From Vibrio breoganii (lineage in GTDB: Bacteria; Pseudomonadota; Gammaproteobacteria; Enterobacterales; Vibrionaceae), in assembly GCF_001677275.1 (NCBI RefSeq), contig NZ_CP016177.1, positions 1,302,001 to 1,366,000 on the forward strand: a stretch of DNA of 64,000 nucleotides. The letters run 5' to 3'. Below the pieces are notes generated by a model. It made no database searches. It saw only the letters and a list, made by a program, of their open reading frames with translations, and was not told the origin of the DNA. Both the position numbers and the translations under genes were made by a program. Below are positions 24,752 through 33,961 of the stretch, piece after piece; position 1 is the first letter of the stretch; the number at the start of each line of letters is the position of its first letter.

Positions 24752-26011
24752 ATGACGGAACATAATAATAATTACTCGCATTTGTCGAGTAACAAATTAG
24801 TACGTAACACAGTTGCATTAGTACTAGCAGGCGGGAAAGGTACTCGCCTGAAGGGATTAACCAAAGAGATCGCAAAACCAGCTGTTTCTTTTGGTGGTAA
24901 ATACAAAATTATCGATTTCACACTTTCAAACTGCATCAACTCAGGTATTCGTCGTGTAGGCGTACTGACTCAGTTCATGGCACACGATCTTATCGATCAC
25001 GTGCAAAAAGGCTGGGGCTTTATGACCAACTCTACGCTTGATGAGGGTGTTGCAATTATCCCAGCACAACAGCGTGTTGGTGAATCTTGGTACCGTGGTA
25101 CAGCTGATGCTGTATACCAGAACCTTGATTTGATTCGCAGACGTAAATGCGAACAAGTTCTGATCCTTGGTGGCGACCACATTTATAAGATGGATTACTC
25201 TCGCATGCTTAACTTCCATGCTGAAAGTGGTGCAGACGTAACAGTTGCTTGTATCAAGAAACCAATCGAACAAGCATCTTCATTTGGTGTAATGTCACTG
25301 GATGATAACGGTCGTATCGTTAGCTTTGATGAGAAGCCAGAAAACCCAACTCCACATCCAAAAGATCCAAGCCAATCACTTGTTTCTATGGGTATCTACA
25401 TTTTCAATGCAGATATCTTGGACAAAGAGTTGAACGATGCTCTACTAGACCCAGAATACGGTCACGATTTCGGTCACAACATCATTCCAAACCTTTTAGA
25501 GCGTGCACGCGTAAACGGTTATGTATTTACTGAACGTCATCCTGGTAACAACGGTTACTGGCGCGATGTAGGTGATTTGGATGAGTACTATGCAGCTAGC
25601 ATGGACCTTGTTGCTCCAGATCCTGAACTAGACTTATACGACCACTCTTGGCCGATCATTACTCAGCAGCAGCAACGTCCGGGCGCAAAATTTGTGTTTA
25701 ACGATGAAGACCGTAAAGGCTTCGCTGTAGATTCGGTTCTATCTGCGGGTACGATTATCTCTGGTGCAGAGGTGAATCACTCACTAGTAGCGACTAACTG
25801 CCGCATTGAAGAAGGCACAGTACTTCAAGACAGCATTATTCTTCCAGAAACCGTCATTGGTAAGAACTGTCGACTAACTAAGGTTATTGTGGGTGAGAAC
25901 ACTATCATCCCTGATGGCACAGTTATCGGTGAGAACCTAGAAGAAGATTCTAAACTGTACGAAGTTACTAAAGGTGGCGTTGTACTAGTGACTGAAGCAA
26001 GCTTCCAGTAA
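24752..26011 (+). CDS. glgC: glucose-1-phosphate adenylyltransferase
   Basis: 419 aa. Makes ADP-glucose, the donor for glycogen synthesis. The nucleotidyltransferase domain has ALVLAGGKGTRLKGLT, the Lys-containing KPAVSFGGKYKIIDF, GTADAVYQNL, LGGDHIYKMDY and FDEKPENP; the C-terminal third is the left-handed beta-helix with repeated hexapeptides. Allosteric and catalytic parts look intact. The ATG at 24752 has GAGG 8 nt before it, better than the upstream ATG at 24734. It is not linked to glgA or glgB here. Vibrios often have two glgC genes. Confidence 0.95.
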   Translation: MTEHNNNYSHLSSNKLVRNTVALVLAGGKGTRLKGLTKEIAKPAVSFGGKYKIIDFTLSNCINSGIRRVGVLTQFMAHDLIDHVQKGWGFMTNSTLDEGVAIIPAQQRVGESWYRGTADAVYQNLDLIRRRKCEQVLILGGDHIYKMDYSRMLNFHAESGADVTVACIKKPIEQASSFGVMSLDDNGRIVSFDEKPENPTPHPKDPSQSLVSMGIYIFNADILDKELNDALLDPEYGHDFGHNIIPNLLERARVNGYVFTERHPGNNGYWRDVGDLDEYYAASMDLVAPDPELDLYDHSWPIITQQQQRPGAKFVFNDEDRKGFAVDSVLSAGTIISGAEVNHSLVATNCRIEEGTVLQDSIILPETVIGKNCRLTKVIVGENTIIPDGTVIGENLEEDSKLYEVTKGGVVLVTEASFQ

Positions 26012-26031
26012 GCATTGCAAAAGTTGATGAA

Positions 26032-26058
26032 ATGGAGCCTATTGGCTCCATTTTTTTT
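26032..26058. terminator. terminator of glgC, overlapping the MATE gene end
   Basis: ATGGAGCC-TATT-GGCTCCAT followed by eight T. The complementary strand encodes the last residues (KKWSQ) and stop of the convergent MATE gene. Confidence 0.9.
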
Positions 26059-27364
26059 GCAATCGAGAAATGGTTGCGCGGTAATTATTCCAAGCAAAAA
26101 TGCCCGCGAGGGTGTTACCGATTGCGGCCCCAATAAATAAACCTTGCAAGCCACCCAGGTATGCGCCGGCATACAAACAGGGCAAAAAGAAAACAAACAG
26201 TCGGCAAGATGAAACCAGTAATGCCTTCATTGGTTTGCCCAAGGCATTGGAAACAGAAACCAATAAGATACAAACGCCCAGCGGAGCAAGGCTAAAGGGG
26301 ACAATAACCAAATGCATGTCCAAAATTCGCTCTACACTTTGCTCACCTGTCATTAAGGTAGCCAGTTGTCCTGAGATAACCAAGGTGATCAGCGCCACTA
26401 GCACTTGTGAGCCAAGAATATATACGCAGGCAATATTGACCAACTTGATGATCTTATCGCTGTCTTTCGCCCCAACAAATCGACCTATCATAGGTGGCAT
26501 GGACATAGTTAAGGCAAGCACGCTGACAATAGCAAAAAACTCATAACGACTTCCTAGAGCCCAAGCAGCAACTGCGGCTGTGCCGTATGATGCGAGAAGC
26601 TTAGTTGAAAGCATTGCCGCTAGAGGCGGCATCAGCTGGCTGGTCATTGCCGGCATCATGATACCGAACAGTGAACTAATGCTTTGTTTGATATCTAGGT
26701 TACCCCAGTCAAAGGAATAGTAGTGCTTTGATTTAATTCGGTAGACTACGTAGAGAATACCGATACCGAAGGCAATGATGGTTGCCACTGCCGCGCCATG
26801 GATTCCCATATCAAAATAGAAAATGAAGATAGGGTCGAGCACCACGTTTAAGATGCTGGTTACCACCATCATGATGCCGGGCAACATAGTATTACCGTTT
26901 GCACGACATACGCTGTATAAAAAATACAGCACCGCACCAACCCAAGCACTGATCAGCCACACTATCCAATAAGTATCTATGATAGGAAAGACTTCTTCGG
27001 TCGCTCCTAGTAGAGACAGCAATGGCGAACGAATCAAATACAAAAATAAGCAAATAGCGGCACAACCAACGCTACCGAGTGCCAGCACCAATCCACCTAG
27101 TTGCTTGGCGTACTTTTCATCGTTTGCACCTAAAGCATGGGCAATGACAGAAGTGGTTGCGATGCCAAGGCCTACTTGCACCCCAATGATCAGTTGGCCA
27201 ATAGGAAGGGTGAAACCTTGCGCGGCTAGAGGGAGAACGCCAAGCTGTGCGATAAAGGCTGAATCGATAAGCTGGAAACTCATTAAAGAGAGTACGCCAA
27301 AGATCATTGGCCAGGTCATCTTATAGAGTTCGATACCTAAGGTTCGGCTAGTCTGTGATTTCAT
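26039..27364 (-). CDS. MATE family efflux transporter
   Basis: 441 aa with twelve predicted helices in two six-helix halves. WPMIFGVLSLMSFQLIDSAF at the N-terminus and the later VVLDPIFIFYFDMGIHGAAVAT are typical MATE segments. It would exchange a cationic drug or metabolite against Na+ or H+. It differs from the NorM-type protein at the right edge of the window. Single gene between glgC and the envelope operon. Confidence 0.87.
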   Translation of the reverse strand: MKSQTSRTLGIELYKMTWPMIFGVLSLMSFQLIDSAFIAQLGVLPLAAQGFTLPIGQLIIGVQVGLGIATTSVIAHALGANDEKYAKQLGGLVLALGSVGCAAICLFLYLIRSPLLSLLGATEEVFPIIDTYWIVWLISAWVGAVLYFLYSVCRANGNTMLPGIMMVVTSILNVVLDPIFIFYFDMGIHGAAVATIIAFGIGILYVVYRIKSKHYYSFDWGNLDIKQSISSLFGIMMPAMTSQLMPPLAAMLSTKLLASYGTAAVAAWALGSRYEFFAIVSVLALTMSMPPMIGRFVGAKDSDKIIKLVNIACVYILGSQVLVALITLVISGQLATLMTGEQSVERILDMHLVIVPFSLAPLGVCILLVSVSNALGKPMKALLVSSCRLFVFFLPCLYAGAYLGGLQGLFIGAAIGNTLAGIFAWNNYRATISRLQKKWSQ

Positions 27365-27453
27365 TAATATCAGTTTGATTCTTAAGGGAATTATAGTGAG
27401 TAGTAAGAGTAGTCGCTATCTGGTCTCGCTGCGAGCGAGACCAGTGCTGAACT

Positions 27454-28530
27454 TTAGTACGGCGGTAACAACTGATTGTTGTTTAGCTTATGTTGATCAT
27501 CCACTTTCTTAGCGAACTGTGCAATTTCTGAAAATTGCTTTTTAGTCCAAACGTGGCGTTCTTTAAGGTAACCGGGTAGTGCACTAAAGTTCTTCTCAGA
27601 ATCGGTGGCAACGAGAGTAAGGTAACCAAATTCTTCAAGGTATTCATATTCAGATAGTGACGTTGTCACTCTATTGTCACTGTCTCCCCAATGCGGAGTA
27701 ATGGTTAACCTAGGTTCGTAGTCGCGGGTTTTGACAACCCATTTGTTGGGCAGTCGCTTGCCACTGTCCCACCATTTCTTATCAAGACCATCCATAATCT
27801 CTTCAGTTCGGTCTTCGTTTTGAGCGCCAAGCTCAGTCAGTTTTCTCAGAAATATCTCAGAGAAGGCTTGCTGATACTCTTCTTTCGTTGGATTTGAATT
27901 GGTTTCTAAAATCTCTATTGCAATAAAAGCGCCAAGCATATTGGAGTAGAGATCTTCTGGAGAATAAGCTGATGGGTATTCTTTGAATCCGGCAACCGAG
28001 GTAAAACCAAACCACTGAGCAACTTCGTGCCACTGTGCTAAACGATAGGCAAGAAGGCCACTTAGCTCTATTTCAGCTTGTGCCTGCTCTTCAGGCGTCA
28101 TATCAACAAGCTTATCCGTCATCTCAATCATACGACTGCGAAGCTCATCTTCTAGGATGACCTGCTTTTTCGTGCCTAGTTGTCCACTGATTTGAGAGTG
28201 TAAGTAGAGCGTATAATCTGCGGTATCTCGGACATGGGCGGTATCAATGATGCCGCCTTTTGACGTATAGATAAGTCCATTCGACTCATCACCGGTGCCC
28301 ATTAGGCTACTCGCAACACCTTGTTCTCCATCGTTGTATAGATGATCTTCGAGATCGGAAAGCTCGACAATATTGTTAACTCGAAAGAAGGGGACTGGAA
28401 CAACGCCGAGTTCTGACTTCATGTTGATACCAAAGGCACAACAGGGGCGGACGCCACTAGGCGCATCTATTGCATAGCTTGCAGAAGAAAAGAGAGTGAT
28501 TCCTGCGATAAGTAGAGATTTTAGTTTCAT
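27454..28530 (-). CDS. exported DUF4056-like protein
   Basis: 358 aa with a signal peptide (KLKSLLIAGITLFSSASYA). The mature N-terminus SGVRPCCAFGINMK matches the double-Cys motif I recall for DUF4056. HEVAQWFGF resembles a metal-site helix (HExxxxxG), and EDLYSNMLGAFIA is also conserved in appearance. Function unknown. It begins 21 nt after the Omp85-like gene, so it is the third gene of an envelope operon; AAAGG lies 6 nt before the ATG. Confidence 0.72.
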   Translation of the reverse strand: MKLKSLLIAGITLFSSASYAIDAPSGVRPCCAFGINMKSELGVVPVPFFRVNNIVELSDLEDHLYNDGEQGVASSLMGTGDESNGLIYTSKGGIIDTAHVRDTADYTLYLHSQISGQLGTKKQVILEDELRSRMIEMTDKLVDMTPEEQAQAEIELSGLLAYRLAQWHEVAQWFGFTSVAGFKEYPSAYSPEDLYSNMLGAFIAIEILETNSNPTKEEYQQAFSEIFLRKLTELGAQNEDRTEEIMDGLDKKWWDSGKRLPNKWVVKTRDYEPRLTITPHWGDSDNRVTTSLSEYEYLEEFGYLTLVATDSEKNFSALPGYLKERHVWTKKQFSEIAQFAKKVDDQHKLNNNQLLPPY

Positions 28531-28551
28531 TAAATGCCTTTAAAGGGTTCT

Positions 28552-29697
28552 TTAGAACGCTTCATGTATATTGAAATAAACAGTGGTCTCGTCTCCAAAG
28601 CCTAGGTCAAGACGAACATTGACTCTAGGTTTGAAAGCAAAACGGTAACCGACTCCATAGGTAGGGAGCCAACTGTCTTCAAATAATCCTTCAAAGTGAG
28701 GGGCGATATTTCCTGCTCCGCCCCAAATTACAGCGCCATGTCGTTCGTTAAACTTGTGGCGGTATTCTAGCTGTGCGGCCATCTGATAGCGGTCTCTGTA
28801 CCGGCCGCTATAGTAACCGCGCATGCGATCGTCCCCACCCAATTTGCTCATAGCAAACCAAGGGAGGTCTTCGTCATTGCTTAGCCCTTGCACAAAGTAG
28901 TCAAAGGCGAGGATGTTATCGTCGTATAAATTCACATACTCACGATAATTGATGGTCAGCTCTTCATAATCGTAATCACCACCGAAGGCTTTTACATACC
29001 ATCGATGTTCAAAGCTAACTAGGCGACCAGAGTAAGGGTTGGTTTCGTAGTCTCGGGTATCGTATTCAAGTGCCAGAATAATACCCAGGTTAGTAGTGTC
29101 TTCCAATTGCTCAGGCGTCAACGCGCTACCGTCTGATTCTTGATGGTATAGGAACGTGGCGTCGAAACCGGTTTTGATAAAGTAGCCATCTATAAACTGG
29201 TAGGCAACGGTGGGCTCTAATCTAAGGTATAGGGCTTCATGCTGGGTTTCATTGCCATCTTGTTCAGCGGCATCTTTTCCCACGCCCCAATATTTACTGG
29301 GTGTCTGAGAGAGACGTCCCATCAAACCTAACTTCCATTGGTTTTGATTTAAGAACGTTGTGTTGTCGACGCCTATCCCGTAAGTACCTTCTGACGATAC
29401 ATAGCCGCTCAGCGTTAGAGTAGAGAGTTGGTTGCCTGTTTCAAGGCCTTGAGGCGCATACAAACCCACGGCGGCCACACCAATACCGACACCTTGTTCA
29501 GGGTTGGCAAAGGGGCCGGGTAAAACGCCCCAATCCATGCCACCAGACAAATCCACCTCATCACTAGAGCCAAAGAACTCCAGTAAATCGGTCACCCAAC
29601 CCGTGCCTTTGTTGGTCAGGTCGTTACCTTCAGCCAATGCGTAAAAGGGGGCGCTAGAAAGTAGCAGCAGGCTTATTGGATTGGATAAACGCTTCAT
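28552..29697 (-). CDS. Omp85-like outer-membrane barrel without POTRA domains
   Basis: 381 aa. A signal peptide ends near FYALA. The rest is a beta barrel of the bacterial surface antigen type. GGDDRMRGYYSGRYRD is the conserved (V/I)RG(F/Y)-type loop of the Omp85 family, and the chain ends in Phe (YFNIHEAF). No POTRA repeats are present, which sets it apart from BamA and TamA. It probably assembles, translocates or releases something at the outer membrane, but the cargo is unknown. Second gene of the three-gene operon. Confidence 0.82.
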   Translation of the reverse strand: MKRLSNPISLLLLSSAPFYALAEGNDLTNKGTGWVTDLLEFFGSSDEVDLSGGMDWGVLPGPFANPEQGVGIGVAAVGLYAPQGLETGNQLSTLTLSGYVSSEGTYGIGVDNTTFLNQNQWKLGLMGRLSQTPSKYWGVGKDAAEQDGNETQHEALYLRLEPTVAYQFIDGYFIKTGFDATFLYHQESDGSALTPEQLEDTTNLGIILALEYDTRDYETNPYSGRLVSFEHRWYVKAFGGDYDYEELTINYREYVNLYDDNILAFDYFVQGLSNDEDLPWFAMSKLGGDDRMRGYYSGRYRDRYQMAAQLEYRHKFNERHGAVIWGGAGNIAPHFEGLFEDSWLPTYGVGYRFAFKPRVNVRLDLGFGDETTVYFNIHEAF

Positions 29698-29779
29698 TAA
29701 CTGCGTACACCATGTTGACCTAAGGTGTTAGCCTTAGGTGTATGTGCGCGGATAAATAGGGACGGGTTTGTTGGCATCT

Positions 29780-30742
29780 TTAAAAGCGGGTGTCCAAAGA
29801 GATAAATGCACTTTGACGGTCGCCAAAGCCAAATTCACCGATGATGTTGAAAGTAGGGTTGATGACGTAGTTGAAGCCGACGACGGTGTTCCATTCAGAT
29901 TCAAGCTCCTGTTTAACAACAAAACCTGCTGTTTCTCCTTCTGCTTCAATCATGTTTACGAACTCCGCGGGGAAAATATCTCGTAAATCACCCTTTAGGG
30001 TTTGTTGAATATTCTGATATTGACCACCCACCCAAACACGAATTGGATGGCCGTGATTAGTAAAATCAAAACCTACTCTTGGCGTTACAACGATAGAGTC
30101 GATGCCGCCATCAATAACAGTAAGATTAGTTTTAGTGTAACTTGCATCAATAATGGTGAACCATTCTTCATACCCACCAGCAACAACGAAACCACCACCA
30201 TACATGTTGCCGTCGAGGTCAAGCTTGAACGGAAGTTGTGGTAGCGTGAGGTTGCGATCATTACCGTAGTTTACGTTTACTATTATGTCTGTTTCAGAAT
30301 AGCCAGATATCTTCCCGGCAATAGCGTAAAAGTTTAAGAATGGGAAAAGCCACATATCTGCGCGAACAGTCCATACCTCACTTTCTTGATACCCACCAAT
30401 AGTCTCTACATCAATGCTATTGATTGGGATATCAGCGGGGATCCCAGGAATTGGTGGGATTAGGCAATCACCAGTAATTGGATTACAAACACCAGGGAAA
30501 CCGGGAGTACCTTCATTTCCAAGACTGTCTTTTATGCCATTTAAATCTATTGAAGTAACATTAATCCCTTGCTCGACCTTCATGTAACCCACGCTAAGTC
30601 CAAATGCTTTAGGCAGAACGTAACCACGCTCTTCTGCTTCTGACTTCCAAATAGGGAGCTCGAATGATGAGGCGTATGAATAGGTGGGAGCAAAAGTAGT
30701 GCCAATGATGGCGGCGGCAGTGGAGAAACGTCTAAGTTCCAT
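29780..30742 (-). CDS. outer-membrane beta-barrel protein of unknown function
   Basis: 320 aa with a signal peptide ending SYA-SS. Alternating hydrophobic strands, aromatic belts (MWLFPFLNFYAIAG, WNTVVGFNYVINP) and a terminal Phe (SLDTRF) indicate an outer-membrane barrel. A proline/glycine-rich loop with two Cys (CNPITGDCLIPPIPGIP) follows the first strand. I do not recognise the family. It is the first gene of the operon, 82 bp before the Omp85-like gene. Confidence 0.75.
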   Translation of the reverse strand: MELRRFSTAAAIIGTTFAPTYSYASSFELPIWKSEAEERGYVLPKAFGLSVGYMKVEQGINVTSIDLNGIKDSLGNEGTPGFPGVCNPITGDCLIPPIPGIPADIPINSIDVETIGGYQESEVWTVRADMWLFPFLNFYAIAGKISGYSETDIIVNVNYGNDRNLTLPQLPFKLDLDGNMYGGGFVVAGGYEEWFTIIDASYTKTNLTVIDGGIDSIVVTPRVGFDFTNHGHPIRVWVGGQYQNIQQTLKGDLRDIFPAEFVNMIEAEGETAGFVVKQELESEWNTVVGFNYVINPTFNIIGEFGFGDRQSAFISLDTRF

Positions 30743-30832
30743 TCAGAAATCCAAAAGGTATAAAATTGTGATACGGATAACGCAATTATATACCCTTTGA
30801 ACAAAAAAGTGAGAAATTACACAGATTTACAC

Positions 30833-31807
30833 TTAGCTAAGTGGGTGTTTTATATTCACTTTGTTTAGTATTTCATCGATTAGTTGCAATGTAGCAATAG
30901 TCTGCTCAGGAGATATCACCTCACTGAATAATTTTCCTTCACGTAGACAGCTTTGCACTTCGCGAACTTGATACTCAAACCCCGAACCTTCATGAGGGAG
31001 ATTAAGCGCAATGGGATCGTTACCGTACACCTCAAGCGTTGCTTTCGTGGCATCCCAAAAAGCGCCATCAATGGTTAATTTGCCGTCACTACCATAGATG
31101 GTCATGCTGTTATCTAGGTTGGACCTAAAAGAGCAGGTGAACTGGCTGGTGAAGTCGCCGTAATCCAATGTCGCAGAGCAGCGTTCATCAACATTGGTTT
31201 CGCCAACGAACACATGTGACGAGATACTTTGTGGCTCTCGTTTAGCTAGATATTGAGTCAAAGAAATATTATAGATGCCTGCGTCGAGCAGCACACCACC
31301 AGCCAGTTTTGGATTGAATAAGCGGTCTTCATAATTGCGCTCTGCCTTGAATCCAAAAGTAGAGTGGATATTTTCTAGCTGTCCAATTTGACCTTCTTCA
31401 ACCCAGCGTTTTACCTCAAGCCAAGTAGGAAGAAATCGGCTCCACAGCGCCTCCATCAAAAAGACGTTGTTGTCTTTGGCAATCTGAAATAACGCTTTGG
31501 CTTGGGAGGCATTAACAGTAAGCGGCTTTTCACACAATACAGCCTTGCCTGCTTTAAGACACTGCTTAGCAGTATCAAAGTGAAACTGGTGGGGACTGGC
31601 GATATAGATAACATCGATTTCTGGAGAGTGGATGAGCTCAGCATAACTATCGAACACATGGGTTATATTGTGCTGCTTGGCAAATGATTCTGCGTTAGGA
31701 CGACTGCGACTGGCCACACCATATAATCTGCCATCATTGATTACGCTAAATGCTTCGGCGAAGCGATTAGCAATACGCCCCGGTGCGATAATTCCCCAGT
31801 TGATCAT
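30833..31807 (-). CDS. Gfo/Idh/MocA family oxidoreductase
   Basis: 324 aa. The Rossmann motif GIIAPGRIANRFAEAF at the N-terminus binds NAD(P), and VLCEKPLTVN holds the conserved EKP lysine. The C-terminal half is the dimerisation/substrate domain with LDAGIYNISL. Family members oxidise or reduce sugars and related alcohols; the substrate is not predictable. It starts 15 nt after the dCMP-deaminase-like gene and is likely co-transcribed. Confidence 0.88.
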   Translation of the reverse strand: MINWGIIAPGRIANRFAEAFSVINDGRLYGVASRSRPNAESFAKQHNITHVFDSYAELIHSPEIDVIYIASPHQFHFDTAKQCLKAGKAVLCEKPLTVNASQAKALFQIAKDNNVFLMEALWSRFLPTWLEVKRWVEEGQIGQLENIHSTFGFKAERNYEDRLFNPKLAGGVLLDAGIYNISLTQYLAKREPQSISSHVFVGETNVDERCSATLDYGDFTSQFTCSFRSNLDNSMTIYGSDGKLTIDGAFWDATKATLEVYGNDPIALNLPHEGSGFEYQVREVQSCLREGKLFSEVISPEQTIATLQLIDEILNKVNIKHPLS

Positions 31808-31822
31808 CCGTTATCCTATTCG

Positions 31823-32275
31823 TTAGTCTTCTGATTTGAGTTCGTTCAATGGCAGCCAATCAATGGTGACGCCGGCTTGATTAAACATGTCTTCACTGAC
31901 CTTGATTTTGTCTCCCCAACGAGAGAGAAAATCCGGTTCTTGTTCTGGGCAGTGTACCGCAGAGATACCTGTTTGAATGATCTTCGCCGCACAGTTTGGA
32001 CAAGGGAAGTGGGTTACCCAGATTTCACAGCCATCCAGATCACGTTTCGCGAACAAGATCGCGTTTTCTTCGGCATGCAAGGTTTTCAAATACTTCATAT
32101 CACGCTCATCGGTCTCAGCGCTGTCGGTAATACCGTGGGGATATCCGTTAAAGCCAACTGACACAATACGGTTGTGTTTGGTAATGACAGCTCCAACTTG
32201 AGTAGAAGGGTCTTTACTCCAAGAACCCACCAGTTCAGACATCTGATAAAAGCGCTTTGCCCATTTCGTTAGCAT
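31823..32275 (-). CDS. dCMP deaminase-like zinc enzyme
   Basis: 150 aa of the cytidine/deoxycytidylate deaminase fold. His67 and Glu69 (LHAEENAI) and Cys92/Cys95 (PCPNC) form the zinc site. GAVITKHNRIVSVGFNGYPHG is the long conserved N-terminal segment of dCMP deaminases (ComEB-like), quoted within the limit as NRIVSVGFNGYPHG. The likely reaction is dCMP to dUMP, feeding thymidylate synthesis. First gene of a two-gene operon. Confidence 0.87.
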   Translation of the reverse strand: MLTKWAKRFYQMSELVGSWSKDPSTQVGAVITKHNRIVSVGFNGYPHGITDSAETDERDMKYLKTLHAEENAILFAKRDLDGCEIWVTHFPCPNCAAKIIQTGISAVHCPEQEPDFLSRWGDKIKVSEDMFNQAGVTIDWLPLNELKSED

Positions 32276-32509
32276 GTTTAATTCCTTGATTTAACTAAGG
32301 GTATCAATAATTGATTGGTTTTAGCTTAACGGTTATTCCTTACAAGCCAAAACATTTTTATTCGATTAACCGTATCTGTTTGTAATTTATGCCAGATGTG
32401 GCTTGAACATGATTCTGCTAGGCTTATCGAGAATTTTGTCTATACAGTTGATCTATTGGTTTACTTGAACCAATAGTTAATCGTTGATTTCATAGGGTGA
32501 TGTTTAAAT

Positions 32510-32932
32510 TTGTTAATCCTTATTCGTGGCTTGCCTGGTTCGGGCAAGTCCACATTAGCTAAACAGCTAACACGAGCACATGAATTACTGCACTTAGAAG
32601 CGGATATGTACTTCACCGACGAGAACGATGAAAACTATCAATTTGATGCAAGCAAGCTTGGAGAGGCCCATCTATGGTGCCAAAAGCAAACACTAAAGAA
32701 CCTCAAACAAGGCAACTCTGTTGTGGTTTCGAATACCTTCACTCAAGTATGGGAAATTAGACCTTATCAAAGAATGGCAAAACAGTGCTCAGTTGAGCTA
32801 TACATATATGAATGTGAAGGGCAGTTTGCGAATGTTCACAATGTTCCGCTAGACAAGGTTGAAGCAATGCGCAAGCGCTGGGACGTCTTACCACGAGATC
32901 TAAAAAAGCGTCTAAAATCAATTGAGTACTAA
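32510..32932 (+). CDS. P-loop kinase-like protein, AAA_33
   Basis: 140 aa. Walker A GLPGSGKST at residues 7-15, then LEADMYF as the second acidic site and VVSNTF as the strand before the substrate lid. Similar proteins are predicted polynucleotide or small-molecule kinases. The only in-frame start before Walker A is TTG at 32510, since a stop lies 12 nt upstream; the AGGG is 12 nt away, so expression may be weak. It ends 18 nt before the adenine-deaminase gene. Confidence 0.8.
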   Translation: MLILIRGLPGSGKSTLAKQLTRAHELLHLEADMYFTDENDENYQFDASKLGEAHLWCQKQTLKNLKQGNSVVVSNTFTQVWEIRPYQRMAKQCSVELYIYECEGQFANVHNVPLDKVEAMRKRWDVLPRDLKKRLKSIEY

Positions 32933-32950
32933 TGCACAAGGAGAGTGGTA

Positions 32951-33961
32951 TTGCGACAGTTTATCGAAGGCCTACCTAAAGTAGAGCTTCATTTACATAT
33001 CGAAGGGACGCTGGAACCAGAACTCATGTTCGAACTGGCGAGAAGAAACAACATTGAGATACCATTTTCTAACGCTGAGGAAGTTCACAAGGCTTATCAG
33101 TTTAACAATTTACAGTCTTTTCTTGATATCTATTATCGAGGGGCAAACGTACTGATCACAGAGCAAGATTTCTTTGATTTAACTTGGGCCTACTTACTAA
33201 GGTGTCACCAAGATAATGTGATGCATACTGAAATCTTTTTCGACCCCCAAACTCATACCAATAGAGGCGTATTGTTTGATACGGTTGTTAATGGTATCCA
33301 TAGTGCTCTTATCAAAGCCCATGAAGACCTTGGTATCACTAGCCATTTAATTATGTGTTTTCTGCGTCATCTCGATGAGGACTCGGCGTTAGAAACACTT
33401 CAAAGCGCCTTGCCTCATAGGGATAAAATCATAGGAGTGGGTTTAGACTCTTCTGAATCGGGACATCCGCCTAAGAAGTTTCAAAAGGTTTTCCAGTTGG
33501 CATTAAAGGAGGGGTTTCTTACGGTTGCTCACGCTGGAGAAGAAGGGCCTTCAAGTAATATTCAAGATGCAATGACGATGCTCGGCGTGTCTCGTATTGA
33601 CCATGGAATACGTTGTGTTGATGATCCCAAGCTTATTGAGACGCTACAAGTGCTGCAAATCCCATTGACTGTGTGTCCATTATCAAACGTCAAATTGAAG
33701 GTGTTCGATACCATGGAAGAGCACAACATCGTAGAGCTGCTGCATCAGGGACTGTGCGTGACCATTAACTCAGATGACCCTGCGTATTTTGGTGGCTATA
33801 TGACAGATAACTTTCATCAAATCGCCCTGACTCATCCAGTGGAATCTAAAGAACTCGCTCAGTTTACCCGCAATGCCATCAAGGCAAGTTTTGCGAGCGA
33901 AGCTCGTAAGCAAGATCTATTACGACACTTAGAGGGCTACCTTGTCCAAGGGATCCACTGA
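32951..33961 (+). CDS. adenine deaminase-type enzyme (adenosine deaminase family)
   Basis: 336 aa, metal-dependent TIM-barrel deaminase. His14/His16 (ELHLHIEG), VAHAGEEGPS, RIDHGIR and NSDDPAYFGGY carry the metal ligands and catalytic residues. The sequence follows Aah1/PA0148-type adenine deaminases rather than true adenosine deaminases, for example YRGANVLITEQDFFDLTWAY and GLDSSESGHPP. It would convert adenine to hypoxanthine in purine salvage. TTG at 32951 is taken as start because GGAGA is 6 nt upstream; the GTG at 32945 touches it. It meets the convergent WYL gene end to end. Confidence 0.87.
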   Translation: MRQFIEGLPKVELHLHIEGTLEPELMFELARRNNIEIPFSNAEEVHKAYQFNNLQSFLDIYYRGANVLITEQDFFDLTWAYLLRCHQDNVMHTEIFFDPQTHTNRGVLFDTVVNGIHSALIKAHEDLGITSHLIMCFLRHLDEDSALETLQSALPHRDKIIGVGLDSSESGHPPKKFQKVFQLALKEGFLTVAHAGEEGPSSNIQDAMTMLGVSRIDHGIRCVDDPKLIETLQVLQIPLTVCPLSNVKLKVFDTMEEHNIVELLHQGLCVTINSDDPAYFGGYMTDNFHQIALTHPVESKELAQFTRNAIKASFASEARKQDLLRHLEGYLVQGIH

